DNA of 64,000 nt from an uncultured Paracoccaceae bacterium (GTDB lineage: Bacteria > Pseudomonadota > Alphaproteobacteria > Rhodobacterales > Rhodobacteraceae): the NCBI GenBank assembly GCA_947496535.1, contig CANMDE010000004.1, positions 186,001 to 250,000 of the forward strand. The letters run 5' to 3'. Positions 29,010 to 37,577 of the stretch are shown piece after piece. Position 1 is the first letter of the stretch. Each line of letters starts with the position of its first letter. A program made the position numbers and the translations under genes. The notes under the pieces were generated by a model. The model saw only the letters and a program-made list of their open reading frames with translations, searched no databases and was not told the DNA's origin.

Positions 29010-29834
29010 ATGCAGAACACTCCCCTGATCCACGATCCTGACGGCGGTATGCCGCGCCTGCTCGAAATCATGCGCTGCCTGCGCGACCCTGATACGGGCT
29101 GCCCATGGGATATCGAACAGAATTTCAACACCATCGCGCCTTACACAATCGAAGAAGCCTTTGAAGTCGCCGACGCCATCGCCCGCAGCGATTGGGGCGA
29201 GTTGGAGGGCGAGTTGGGTGATCTGTTGCTGCAAACCGTCTACCACACGCAAATGGGCGAAGAAGCCGGACATTTCACCTTCGACACGGTGGTAAAATCT
29301 ATCTCAGACAAGATGGTCGCCCGCCATCCTCACGTTTTCGGCGATGAATCCCGCGATAAGTCGTCAGAACAACAGACAGCCGATTGGGAAAAGATCAAAG
29401 CGACCGAACGGGCAGGCAAAGCGCAAACGCGGACTCTCGACGGTGTCGCCATCGGCCTGCCCGCCCTCACCCGCGCGGTCAAACTGCAAAAACGGGCCGC
29501 GCGCGTCGGCTTTGACTGGCCCGATACCTCTCACGTCATCGACAAGATCGTCGAAGAAGCCGGAGAACTGGTCGAAGCACGCGATACGATGACAAAGACC
29601 GAAATGGTCGACGAATTCGGCGACCTGCTGTTCGTGGTAGCCAATCTCGCCCGCCACCTCGACATCGACCCCGAAGACGCATTGCGCGGCACCAATGCCA
29701 AGTTCACAAGACGGTTTGAAGCGATCGAAGACGTGCTGGCAGCTGAGAACAAAACGCCCGCCCAAAGCGATCTGGCCGAGATGGATGCGCTCTGGGATGC
29801 CGTGAAGGTGCAGGAAAAGAAGCGGCAAGACTGA
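29010..29834 (+). CDS. mazG: Nucleoside triphosphate pyrophosphohydrolase MazG
   Basis: This 274-aa enzyme hydrolyses (d)NTPs to monophosphates and pyrophosphate. It shows two MazG domains with metal-binding EExxE-type motifs: TIEEAFEVADA in the first and VEEAGELVEARD in the second. CPWDIEQNF near the N-terminus is also characteristic. I chose the ATG at 29010, which has GAGG 4 bases upstream; the earlier in-frame start at 28938 would begin inside the preceding terminator. Confidence 0.96.
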   Translation: MQNTPLIHDPDGGMPRLLEIMRCLRDPDTGCPWDIEQNFNTIAPYTIEEAFEVADAIARSDWGELEGELGDLLLQTVYHTQMGEEAGHFTFDTVVKSISDKMVARHPHVFGDESRDKSSEQQTADWEKIKATERAGKAQTRTLDGVAIGLPALTRAVKLQKRAARVGFDWPDTSHVIDKIVEEAGELVEARDTMTKTEMVDEFGDLLFVVANLARHLDIDPEDALRGTNAKFTRRFEAIEDVLAAENKTPAQSDLAEMDALWDAVKVQEKKRQD

Positions 29835-29940
29835 ACCGAAAAGCTAGCTGTCATGAAAGCCTAGAGATGGTCGGGATGCTATCAAAGCGCATACTCCATT
29901 CAAAGCAAGTTGCTCTCAGGGTATGCAAACAGAGGACAGA

Positions 29941-30309
29941 ATGAAATTTGTGAACCCACTGCCATTTGTGGCTGAAATCGACCGCTCGAAACAGTTCTAT
30001 TCAGAATTGCTCGGGCTTCGTATCATAGAAGATCATGGAAATTTCGTTCGTTTCGATGATGGTTTCGCGCTCCATGATGGCGCCTCACTTCATCATACAA
30101 TATTTGGCGAGGCACCTGCCAGCCACGACCAATACGGACGGCGAAACTTGGTGCTTTACTTCGAGGTCGAAGATATCGCCTCCGTCTTTCAAAAGATTGG
30201 CACCAAGGTCGACCTCATCCACGAAGTCAAACAACAGGACTGGGGGCAGCGGGTCTTCAGGTTCTTTGACCCCGACCGTCATATTGTAGAAGTCGGAGAA
30301 CCACAGTGA
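29941..30309 (+). CDS. VOC (glyoxalase/bleomycin-resistance fold) protein
   Basis: This 122-aa protein has the paired beta-alpha-beta-beta-beta units of the vicinal oxygen chelate fold: an N-terminal strand (FVAEIDRSKQFYSELLGL) and a C-terminal metal-ligand motif (RVFRFFDPDRHIVEVGE). A metal-binding Glu is present at the end of the last strand. Substrate unknown; families include glyoxalases, dioxygenases and antibiotic-binding proteins. GAGG precedes the ATG at 29941. It is separated from both neighbours by about 100 bases. Confidence 0.85.
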   Translation: MKFVNPLPFVAEIDRSKQFYSELLGLRIIEDHGNFVRFDDGFALHDGASLHHTIFGEAPASHDQYGRRNLVLYFEVEDIASVFQKIGTKVDLIHEVKQQDWGQRVFRFFDPDRHIVEVGEPQ

Positions 30310-30389
30310 ACCAAGAATTGGCACGAACGGCGTAGCTGCCTCAGGGTTTTCAAGGTCAACCCTTAATCTCTGACAATTTCATTCAGGTA

Positions 30390-30419
30390 TTGACCCGACT
30401 AAAAGAGTCAGATTTATAG
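30390..30419 (+). promoter_or_regulatory. Candidate promoter of the iron-binding protein gene
   Basis: TTGACC (30390-30395) and TTATAG (30414-30419) are spaced by 18 bases, 25 bases before the start codon. A short dyad, GACT-N5-AGTC, lies between them and could be an operator. No clear Irr or RirA box was recognised. Confidence 0.4.
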
Positions 30420-30444
30420 GCCCCATAATTTGGGAGAAACCTCT

Positions 30445-31449
30445 ATGAACATTCGCAAAATTCTTCTGGCCACGACATGCGCAAGCATCGCAGCACCGGC
30501 CATCGCAGACGTCAACATCTACACGACACGGCAGCCCGAACTGATCCAGCCGGTCATGGATGCCTTCACAGCAGAAACAGGAATCGCCGCAAACCTCGCC
30601 TTTGTCGAAGACGGGCTGGTCGAACGGCTCAAGGCAGAAGGTGCCAGATCCCCTGCCGATCTGGTGATGACCGTCGATATCGCCAATCTCAAACAGATCG
30701 TGGATGCAGGCGTGATCCAACCGGTCGAAAGCGAAACCATCGACGCGGCAATCCCAGCCCAACTGCGCAGCGCCGACAACCTGTGGTTTGGACTGACCAC
30801 ACGGGCAAGGATCGTCTACGCCTCCAAGGACCGCGTCGCAGAAGGCGAAGTCACTACCTACGAAGACCTCGCCTCTGATAAATGGGAAGGCCGGATCTGC
30901 ACGCGTTCGGGCCTGCACAACTACAACCTCGCCCTGCTCTCTGCGCTGATCACGCATGACGGGGAAGAAGCGGCAAAAGACTGGGCCACCGGCGTCAAGG
31001 CAAACCTGGCACGCAAACCAGAAGGCAATGATCGGGCGCAGGTTCGGGCCATCTGGGCTGGCGAATGCGATATCAGCCTTGGTAACACCTATTACATGGG
31101 CCTGATGCTGCAGGACGAAGAACAGACCGAATGGGCCAACGCGGTCCAGATCATCTTCCCCAACTTCGAAAACGGCGGCACGCACGTCAATATCTCAGGC
31201 GTCGCAATGACCAATGCAGCACCTAATAAGGAAGAAGCCCTGCAACTGATGGAATTCCTTGTCTCGCCCGAGGCGCAGGGCATCTATGCAGAGCTGAACA
31301 ACGAATATCCGGTGCTTGAGGGCGCGCCGGTTTCAGATCTCGTCGCCAGCTGGGGTGAGTTCACGCCCGACAGTATCGACCTGACCGAAGTCGCGGGCCA
31401 CCGTCCTGCCGCGCTGCGCATCATGGAAGAGGTCGACTACGACGGCTAA
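30445..31449 (+). CDS. fbpA: Fe(3+) ABC transporter substrate-binding protein
   Basis: This 334-aa periplasmic protein has a signal peptide (about 1-22, ending IADV) and the ferric-binding-protein fold: NIYTTRQPELIQPVMDAF at the mature N-terminus and the iron-ligand tyrosine pair at Y216-Y217 (NTYYMGL). It captures ferric iron for import by an FbpB/FbpC transporter. The permease and ATPase genes are not adjacent here, so this is an orphan binding protein. The ATG at 30445 follows GGGAG; a hairpin terminator follows the stop. Confidence 0.9.
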   Translation: MNIRKILLATTCASIAAPAIADVNIYTTRQPELIQPVMDAFTAETGIAANLAFVEDGLVERLKAEGARSPADLVMTVDIANLKQIVDAGVIQPVESETIDAAIPAQLRSADNLWFGLTTRARIVYASKDRVAEGEVTTYEDLASDKWEGRICTRSGLHNYNLALLSALITHDGEEAAKDWATGVKANLARKPEGNDRAQVRAIWAGECDISLGNTYYMGLMLQDEEQTEWANAVQIIFPNFENGGTHVNISGVAMTNAAPNKEEALQLMEFLVSPEAQGIYAELNNEYPVLEGAPVSDLVASWGEFTPDSIDLTEVAGHRPAALRIMEEVDYDG

Positions 31450-31476
31450 GCATTCCCGTTTCAAAGCCGTTACTAA

Positions 31477-31504
31477 ACGCCCGTTCTGTGATCAGAGCGG
31501 GCGT
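31477..31504 (+). terminator. Terminator-like hairpin after the iron-binding protein gene
   Basis: ACGCCCGTTCTG pairs with CAGAGCGGGCGT (one G-T wobble) over a four-base TGAT loop, giving a 12-pair stem followed by CATGATTTT. The T-run is modest, but the stem is long and lies 27 bases after the stop. Confidence 0.65.
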
Positions 31505-31576
31505 CATGATTTTGCACTCGCCTCTCAACCGGGCGACGTCTATCACAGGGCCACCGACATCTTGAACGGGGCGACA

Positions 31577-32233
31577 ATGACCAAACACACCATCAAAGCT
31601 GTCATCTTCGACATGGACGGCCTGTTGCTGGATACCGAACGCGTCTATTTTGACAGCTACCGCAACGCCCGCACCGCACTCGGCCTCGCCCCCCATGATG
31701 CGGGCTTCATCGAGCTTATCGGCCTGCCGATGCCTGCCGGACGGGTTCTGCTGGAAGCCCATTTGGGCGACGGGGTCGCCGAATTCGAAACACAATGGGA
31801 CCGCGAGATCAGCCAGTTGATGGAACAAAAAATCCCCGTCAAACCCGGCGTCGATGCTCTCATCCAGCACCTGCGGACAACAGACATTCCCTATGCGGTT
31901 GCCACCAGCACCTTTACAGAACGGGCGCATGACCACCTGCATCGCGCAGGGCTTGGTGGGCTGTTTGACACACTTATTGGCGGCGATCAGGTGAAAAACG
32001 GCAAACCAGCACCTGATATCTATGTCAAAGCCGCCGCGACACTTGGACACCACCCCAGCGAATGCGCCGCTTTCGAAGACTCTGAAAACGGCGTCAGGGC
32101 GGCTCTGGCTGCCGGTATGACGACGGTACAGGTTCCAGACATCAAACATCCCAGCGATGAATTCGCACGCTCCGGTCACCACATCGCCAGCGACCTGATC
32201 AGCGGAGCCAAACACCTCGGCCTGCACCCCTGA
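31577..32233 (+). CDS. HAD-superfamily phosphatase (beta-phosphoglucomutase/Gph-like)
   Basis: This 218-aa protein shows the HAD motifs: FDMDGLLLDTE with catalytic aspartates 12 and 14, the Thr/Ser of motif II (VATSTF), a lysine in the KNGKPAPDIY region, and the acidic motif FEDSENGVRAALAAGM. The helical cap is inserted after motif I, as in phosphoglycolate phosphatases and beta-phosphoglucomutases. Substrate cannot be set from sequence. The ATG at 31577 is preferred to the TTG at 31562. It stands alone before a 450-base gap. Confidence 0.88.
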   Translation: MTKHTIKAVIFDMDGLLLDTERVYFDSYRNARTALGLAPHDAGFIELIGLPMPAGRVLLEAHLGDGVAEFETQWDREISQLMEQKIPVKPGVDALIQHLRTTDIPYAVATSTFTERAHDHLHRAGLGGLFDTLIGGDQVKNGKPAPDIYVKAAATLGHHPSECAAFEDSENGVRAALAAGMTTVQVPDIKHPSDEFARSGHHIASDLISGAKHLGLHP

Positions 32234-32686
32234 TCGGGGTCGCTCGTCGGACCAACTGACAAACTGCACAAACCTGCTGTTCAACCAAAGGACCCGGAAG
32301 GTCTCAAATAAGCCCGAAGTCGCAGATTCATGGCTACAAAGCAGAGGTCGGTTCTCTTTCTCTGCGGGTTGTTTACCGGCGCTATAAACCAACCTTGTTG
32401 TGAAAGGCGCATAGCGCCCGCGCGACACACCTATATATCCATGTATGCATATATGTTCAAAATATGGCAGAGCTGTACAAAAGGCCAGTGTTCATTGGCC
32501 ATAAGATGACACAATCACAAGTCAAATATAGCTGTATTGAGAGTGGTAACGAGTTTCTAAGTTGAGTTGAGAGGGTGGCAAGTTCCAGGTGTGTTGTGTT
32601 GGGAACTTGCCACTACTTCTTTATCGTAAATTTCGGTGAAGTAGATGCGTCAGACGGGCAAACTGTCAAACAAACGCCCGCGCTTA
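32234..32686. other. 450-base gap between convergent genes
   Basis: No convincing gene is present. The middle (32420-32560) is strikingly AT-rich with TATATA and CATATAT words. A minus-strand frame open across 31421-32428 is a shadow of the HAD gene with an extension and has no ribosome binding site. The most striking element is a perfect 12-base inverted repeat at 32575-32613. Confidence 0.5.
32575..32613. repeat. Perfect 12-bp inverted repeat
   Basis: GTGGCAAGTTCC (32575-32586) and GGAACTTGCCAC (32602-32613) are exact reverse complements separated by a 15-base G/T-rich loop. It lies between the convergent HAD and Uup genes. There is no clear T-run on either side, so it could be a terminator, an operator or the remains of a mobile element end. 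Confidence 0.7.
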
Positions 32687-34492
32687 TCACCCCGCCTTTT
32701 CCTCCAATGCCAACCACTCATCCTCGACGTCAGCCAGTGCTGCCTGTCGCGCAACCAGCGCATCCATGGCTTTTTGAAACTTCACCGGCTCTTTCGTGAA
32801 CAATTCCGGGTCCGCCATCAGGCCTTCCAGCTTGCCAATCTCTGCGGTGAGCTGATCAATCACACCCGGCAATTCCTCCAACCGGTGTTTTTCGGTAAAC
32901 GACAACCCGGCCGGTGCCTTCTTCTCCGTCACCTTCTCTTTCTTTGTCGCTGGCTTCGGGGCCACTGGGGCCTCTACAAAATCGCCGCCCCGCTGCATCC
33001 GGTAATCCGTCCAGCCGCCCGCATACACAACCGCTTGTCCGTTACCTTCCATCGCGATGGTCGTCGTCGCCACGCGGTCAAGAAAATCCCGGTCGTGACT
33101 GACCAGCAGAACGGTTCCATCGTAATCACCCAGAATATCCTGCAACAGATCGAGCGTCTCAATATCCAGATCATTGGTTGGCTCGTCGAGGACCAGCAAA
33201 TTGCTTTCCCGCGCCATCAAACGCGCGAGCAACAAGCGCGCCTTCTCACCTCCGGACAATGACCGCACCGGCGCCCTTGCCTGCGCCTCGTCAAATAGGA
33301 AATCCTTCAGATACCCCACCACATGCCGTGGCGCACCGCGGACCATCACCTGATCCGATTTACCCGAAACGCCCAATTCGGGATCATTGGCCAAGTTTTC
33401 CCAAAGCGACATCTCGGGTTTCAGGGCCGCCCGCGTCTGATCAAACACCGCGATATCCAGATTGGTGCCCAGCTTGACCGATCCCTCATCAGGTTCCACC
33501 TGCCCCAGCAGCATCTTGATCAGAGTCGTCTTACCCACCCCGTTTGGCCCGACAAAAGCCACCCGATCACCGCGCTGCACGGTCAGATCAAAGCCCTTCA
33601 CGATAGATTTGCCATCAAAGGATTTGGTCAGCCCAAAGGCCTCCATCACCTTCTTGCCAGAGGCCTGCCCGCCATCAAAAGCCAACGCCGCCGTGCCTTG
33701 CCGCTTGATCTGGCCGGCCCGTTCGGCCCGCAATTCCTGCAATGCCCGGACACGGCCCTGATTACGCTTGCGCCGGGCGCTGATGCCTTCAACCGCCCAC
33801 CGGGCTTCTGCCTTGATCTTGCGGTTGAGCTTATGGCGTTGCTGGTCCTCTTCATCCCAGATCTTGTCGCGCCATTCCTCAAACCCGTCAAAACCTTGCT
33901 CGGCCCGACGCACAGCACCTCGGTCGATCCACAAAGTCGCGCGGGTCAAAGCCCGCAAAAACGCCCGGTCGTGGGAAATCAACACGAACGCGGCGCGCGT
34001 CGTTTTCAGCTCGTTCTCGAGCCAGGCAATCGCTTCGATATCCAGATGGTTGGTTGGCTCGTCCAACAACATCAATTCGGGTGCTTCGGCCATCAGCTTC
34101 GCCAGGGCGGCCCTGCGGCGTTCCCCACCCGATGCCGTTGCCACATCGCCCGCAGGGTCAAACTTCAACCCCTCCGCCACCATCTCGACCTTATAGGCCT
34201 CATCCAGATCCAGACCGCTGGACGCATAGTCACCCAAGGTGGCGAACCCTTCCATCGTCGGGTCCTGCTCCATGTAGCCAGCCGTCACGCCGGGCGATAA
34301 AACGCGGGTTCCGGTGTCAACCTCAACCAACCCGGCCATGACCTTCATCAGGGTCGATTTGCCCGATCCGTTGCGGCCAACCAAAGCCACCCGGTCTGCG
34401 GGTTGGATGACCAGAGACAGGTCTTCAAAAACAGGATCGCCACCAAAGGTCAGCGCAATATTGGAGAGTTGCAAAAGCGGAGTACGTGCCAT
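32687..34492 (-). CDS. uup: ABC-F ATPase, Uup type
   Basis: This 601-aa protein has two ABC domains (GRNGSGKST / LLDEPTNHLDIEAIAWLE and GPNGVGKTT / LSGGEKARLLLARL / VLDEPTNDLDIETLD) and a C-terminal coiled-coil of about 80 residues (LPGVIDQLTAEIGKLEGLM). Uup proteins act on ribosomes and have been linked to precise excision of transposons and replication forks. It differs from the ABC-F at 5615-7468, so the window holds two distinct ABC-F proteins. It is followed on the same strand by none and preceded by the OlsB-like gene 9 bases upstream. Confidence 0.93.
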   Translation of the reverse strand: MARTPLLQLSNIALTFGGDPVFEDLSLVIQPADRVALVGRNGSGKSTLMKVMAGLVEVDTGTRVLSPGVTAGYMEQDPTMEGFATLGDYASSGLDLDEAYKVEMVAEGLKFDPAGDVATASGGERRRAALAKLMAEAPELMLLDEPTNHLDIEAIAWLENELKTTRAAFVLISHDRAFLRALTRATLWIDRGAVRRAEQGFDGFEEWRDKIWDEEDQQRHKLNRKIKAEARWAVEGISARRKRNQGRVRALQELRAERAGQIKRQGTAALAFDGGQASGKKVMEAFGLTKSFDGKSIVKGFDLTVQRGDRVAFVGPNGVGKTTLIKMLLGQVEPDEGSVKLGTNLDIAVFDQTRAALKPEMSLWENLANDPELGVSGKSDQVMVRGAPRHVVGYLKDFLFDEAQARAPVRSLSGGEKARLLLARLMARESNLLVLDEPTNDLDIETLDLLQDILGDYDGTVLLVSHDRDFLDRVATTTIAMEGNGQAVVYAGGWTDYRMQRGGDFVEAPVAPKPATKKEKVTEKKAPAGLSFTEKHRLEELPGVIDQLTAEIGKLEGLMADPELFTKEPVKFQKAMDALVARQAALADVEDEWLALEEKAG

Positions 34493-34501
34493 GCCCGCCT
34501 G

Positions 34502-35224
34502 CTACGTCAGCAGCAGCGCATCCGCAAGAGCGCGCAGCGCATGGGCACGTGCAGGCGGCACCGCAGCGACGTCCAGACATGTGAATACGTGCAAGGTCTG
34601 CATCTGTCGGTCGATGACAGCATGGTCACTGACCCAGCCACCCATAGCAAGATAAGTGCGCAGCAAAGGTGGCATAGGTCGGTCCCCCGGCCCTGTGACC
34701 TCAGCAAGACGAACCGCGTCACCCGCCTTCGGTTCTGGGCGCACATCAGACGGGCCAACATGCCGCCCCATATGGACAAACGCCCGGGCGTAGGGGGCCG
34801 GCTCAATCCCGGGAAAACTTGCGCAGCCAAACAGCATTGCAATACCGGCCTCATCGACAAAGCGGGTCAACGCCGCCCAAGCGACGCGCAACACATCCGC
34901 GTCCACCACATCCGGGGTCACGCAAAAGCGACCAATCTCCATCATTGGGGCATTCAACGCTGCCAACCGCTCAAGATCATAAAACTGCGCGGCATATCCG
35001 CCCAAAACATCGCCGCCGGATCGCGCCTGCAACAACCGCATCGTGGCGACCAGGCGCCCTGCCCGATCCTCAACCATCACATGACGGCAAAGCGCATCAA
35101 ACTGATCCGCATCAATGCCATCCCCGCCAAAAAAGCACAGATGCCGCAGCCGCTGACAGGCCAGCACATCAGCGTTTTCCGCAAACCGAACCCGATAGCG
35201 CCCTTTCTGAAACGGAACTGTCAT
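34502..35224 (-). CDS. OlsB-like GNAT acyltransferase
   Basis: This 240-aa protein matches the pattern of ornithine-acyl-ACP N-acyltransferases (OlsB): an N-terminal RVRFAENADVLACQRLRHLCFF, VATMRLL in the acceptor loop, MMEIGRFCV and a C-terminal PLLRTYLAMGGWVSDHAV. OlsB makes lyso-ornithine lipid, a phosphorus-free membrane lipid. An adjacent olsA gene, which would complete the pathway, is not seen here; the neighbour is the Uup gene 9 bases downstream. The ATG at 35224 follows GGAG; a TTG one codon earlier is possible. Confidence 0.75.
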   Translation of the reverse strand: MTVPFQKGRYRVRFAENADVLACQRLRHLCFFGGDGIDADQFDALCRHVMVEDRAGRLVATMRLLQARSGGDVLGGYAAQFYDLERLAALNAPMMEIGRFCVTPDVVDADVLRVAWAALTRFVDEAGIAMLFGCASFPGIEPAPYARAFVHMGRHVGPSDVRPEPKAGDAVRLAEVTGPGDRPMPPLLRTYLAMGGWVSDHAVIDRQMQTLHVFTCLDVAAVPPARAHALRALADALLLT

Positions 35225-35295
35225 CAAACTCCACCTTGGCGAAACAACTTACGCGACCTACGTTATCTGGCAACACGATAAAGGGAATACGGCCA

Positions 35296-35688
35296 ATGGA
35301 CAAAATCATCAAAACCGAAGCCGAATGGAAGGCCCAACTCTCTGACCTGGCCTACAAGGTGACGCGAAAACACGGGACCGAGCGGGCCGGCAGCCACGAA
35401 AATTTCCCCAAAGGCCCCGGCACATATATGTGCGTCTGCTGCGGCGCACCGGTCTTCGATCAGGCCGCCAAGTTCGAAAGCGGCACCGGCTGGCCATCAT
35501 TCTACCAACCGGTCGACAACGAAATGGTCGGCGAAAGCATCGACCGCAGCTTTTTCATGAAACGGACCGAGGTCCACTGCAACCGCTGCGACGCCCACCT
35601 GGGTCACGTGTTCCCGGACGGGCCGCAGCCAACAGGTTTGCGGTACTGCATCAACGGGGTCGCGCTGGAGTTTGAGCCGGAGGGGTAG
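35296..35688 (+). CDS. msrB: Peptide-methionine (R)-S-oxide reductase
   Basis: This 130-aa enzyme repairs oxidised methionine (R-sulfoxide) in proteins. The four zinc cysteines are visible as C46/C49 (CVCC) and C95/C98 (CNRC), and the catalytic cysteine is C118 (RYCINGVA). Also seen are GTGWPSF and HLGHVF. AAGGGA precedes the ATG at 35296. It diverges from the OlsB-like gene. Confidence 0.97.
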   Translation: MDKIIKTEAEWKAQLSDLAYKVTRKHGTERAGSHENFPKGPGTYMCVCCGAPVFDQAAKFESGTGWPSFYQPVDNEMVGESIDRSFFMKRTEVHCNRCDAHLGHVFPDGPQPTGLRYCINGVALEFEPEG

Positions 35689-35691
35689 GAC

Positions 35692-36552
35692 TTATTCACA
35701 AATACGCGGCAACACTATTGGTTCGTATTTGAGCAACCATTCCGGCAGTTCACAAACACCATCGGCGCAACCGCTAATTTCGTCCGACTTTGGAAAAAAA
35801 GTTGCGCTTGTACGTGCCAACAATCGTTGTGGGTTTACATCCTGTCTGTGTTCCAAGGGAATACCACTAATATCAATCCGAAAATATGCAGGTGGCTGCC
35901 GATCAAAGTTTAGACTCGCTCGGAAAGGATATCTTAAGACGCGAGTTGCAGCGGTCCCTGAAATTCCGGGAACATAATAGTGTAGTATTGCTGATGGCTC
36001 ACTAGTGAACTTCTGACTAATGCATCCGTCTTTCGGATATTCGAAGAATTGATCTGAGTAGTATGATACATTTGTACCGCTAGTAATGGCTACTTCCCAG
36101 TTACTCTCCATAATCTCAAATGAAGTTGGCGACTGACAAGCAACAAAGTTACCCGTAACCGAAAGCTCAACCTTCGCGGGGTCAGTTTGGGAAAATGTTA
36201 AAGACTTCGGTCGACCATCATCACAAGAAATTTCTACCCGCTCAACCTCTGTTCCGTGCCGCTCCAACAAAAAACAGCGGCTTTCCTCGGTAGCAGTGGT
36301 ACCATCAAAGTCTACGGTCTGTGTTGTACGTAAATTTTCCGTAGACACCTCAAATGCCAAATTATTGGTCTCAAACGCAGCCTCAAAAGCCACTTGCCCA
36401 AGGCCGCTGCATTGTGGGTGATCCCCAATTACCGTAAGTGGTGCGAAATAGCCGTTAGGGATGTCCGGTGAGATTGTATCTGCAAGAGTCGAAGCGGGCG
36501 GCGCAATAAACAAAATACAAGCGAGAACGCTTCCCAAAAGGGAATTTTTCAT
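35692..36552 (-). CDS. Secreted protein of unknown function, AT-rich
   Basis: This 286-aa protein has a typical signal peptide (MKNSLLGSVLACILFIAPPA, cleavage near residue 23-25) and no recognised domain. Cysteine residues are spread through the mature part (near SGLGQVAF, RCFLLE, SCDDG, ACQS, GCISQ, GCADGVCELP), suggesting disulfide bonds in the periplasm or outside. Codon use is clearly more AT-rich than in the neighbours, so it may be a recent arrival. AGGAGA lies 5 bases before the ATG at 36552. Its 3' end is 4 bases from the convergent msrB. Confidence 0.6.
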   Translation of the reverse strand: MKNSLLGSVLACILFIAPPASTLADTISPDIPNGYFAPLTVIGDHPQCSGLGQVAFEAAFETNNLAFEVSTENLRTTQTVDFDGTTATEESRCFLLERHGTEVERVEISCDDGRPKSLTFSQTDPAKVELSVTGNFVACQSPTSFEIMESNWEVAITSGTNVSYYSDQFFEYPKDGCISQKFTSEPSAILHYYVPGISGTAATRVLRYPFRASLNFDRQPPAYFRIDISGIPLEHRQDVNPQRLLARTSATFFPKSDEISGCADGVCELPEWLLKYEPIVLPRICE

Positions 36553-36640
36553 AGCTTCTCCTAAATCGTTTCTAATACGCCCAACATAGGTCATAACTAC
36601 TGACACTTCAACTATAAGATGCGTTTGCCCTCACCCACCC

Positions 36641-37498
36641 TTATATCTCATCTCTCATCACCCAAGCACTCGCTGCGATGATCACCCCTGCCCCCAACCA
36701 CATCAATCCCGGTGGCGCAAAGCCGAAAAACACTAGCCCAAGCCCCACATTCAGCGGCAGCTTCACATGATCAAAGGGCTGCAAATACGCCGCATCGGCG
36801 ACAACATAAGCTCTGACCAAAAAATACTGCGCCATGGCGACCATGACGCCAGACAGCACCACCAGCCACAGCGCGTCAGCCGTGACAGCAAACCCCGTGT
36901 TAAAGGCTGCCAGCCCGTTCACCGGCACCAGAAGAACCAGCAGATAAAGGGTCAGCGTGCCCGCATCGTCCGTTTCGGTCAGCCGCTTGGTGACAAGCGA
37001 TGACGCCGCCCAAAACGCAGCCGCCCCTACTGGCAGGAGTGCAGCCCAGCTAAAGCTGTCGCTCCAGGGGGCTAGGATCAGCACACCTCCACCTGCCCCG
37101 GCCAGCACGGCCAGAACGCGCGACCACGTCAGCGCCTCGCGCAGAATCAAACCGGCACCCAAGGTCACAAACAAGGGCGAGACAAGGATCAATGCCACCG
37201 CTTGCCAGATCGGGACATAGGCAAGGCCAGCGACCCACAATTGCACACCCATCGCTGCCAAAAGGACGCGCCCGATATGCATCGCGGGGCGGTGTGTGGC
37301 CCAAGACGAACGCCAGACCAATGGCAGCACCACGACCAGGGCAATCACATATTGCCAGAACGCAATCGCGGGCGACGGCACATCATAAAACATGCCCGCC
37401 CCCTGCACAGCGGTATTGGCCCCCGCGAAAAGCGCACCCGCAGTTACAAAGTAAAGCGGGCCGGTAATGGCCCCACTGTTGGTATTAATTTGGATCAT
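36641..37498 (-). CDS. ribN: EamA/DMT transporter, probable riboflavin importer
   Basis: This 285-aa protein has about ten hydrophobic helices arranged as two EamA repeats (for example ITGPLYFVTAGALFAGAN at the N-terminus and LYLLVLLVPVNGLAAF in the second half). DMT-superfamily carriers move many small metabolites. An FMN riboswitch lies directly upstream, and DMT proteins under this riboswitch in alphaproteobacteria are riboflavin transporters of the RibN type. The function is therefore assigned from regulation plus family. The ATG at 37498 has AAAGGA 8 bases upstream, inside a hairpin. Confidence 0.85.
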   Translation of the reverse strand: MIQINTNSGAITGPLYFVTAGALFAGANTAVQGAGMFYDVPSPAIAFWQYVIALVVVLPLVWRSSWATHRPAMHIGRVLLAAMGVQLWVAGLAYVPIWQAVALILVSPLFVTLGAGLILREALTWSRVLAVLAGAGGGVLILAPWSDSFSWAALLPVGAAAFWAASSLVTKRLTETDDAGTLTLYLLVLLVPVNGLAAFNTGFAVTADALWLVVLSGVMVAMAQYFLVRAYVVADAAYLQPFDHVKLPLNVGLGLVFFGFAPPGLMWLGAGVIIAASAWVMRDEI

Positions 37499-37503
37499 CG
37501 CAT

Positions 37504-37548
37504 CTGTCCTTTCTTGCCTCGCGATCGACCCAAGGCAAAACAGGACAG
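37504..37548 (-). promoter_or_regulatory. Shine-Dalgarno-sequestering hairpin (riboswitch expression platform)
   Basis: On the minus strand CTGTCC (37548-37543) can pair with GGACAG (37509-37504), and TTGCCT (37538-37533) with AGGCAA (37519-37514). The second arm contains AAAGGA, the ribosome binding site of the transporter gene. Formation of this hairpin would block translation, which fits an FMN-induced off switch. Confidence 0.65.
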
Positions 37549-37577
37549 GCCGGGCGCAAAAGTACCCGGATCTCACC

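Noticed and set aside
31421..32428. Minus-strand 335-codon frame over the HAD gene and gap
   Set aside because: Most of it is the shadow of the HAD gene; the rest has no supported start and no family resemblance.
33323..34300. Plus-strand frame (325 codons) opposite Uup
   Set aside because: It lies wholly within the Uup gene, whose motifs are unmistakable.
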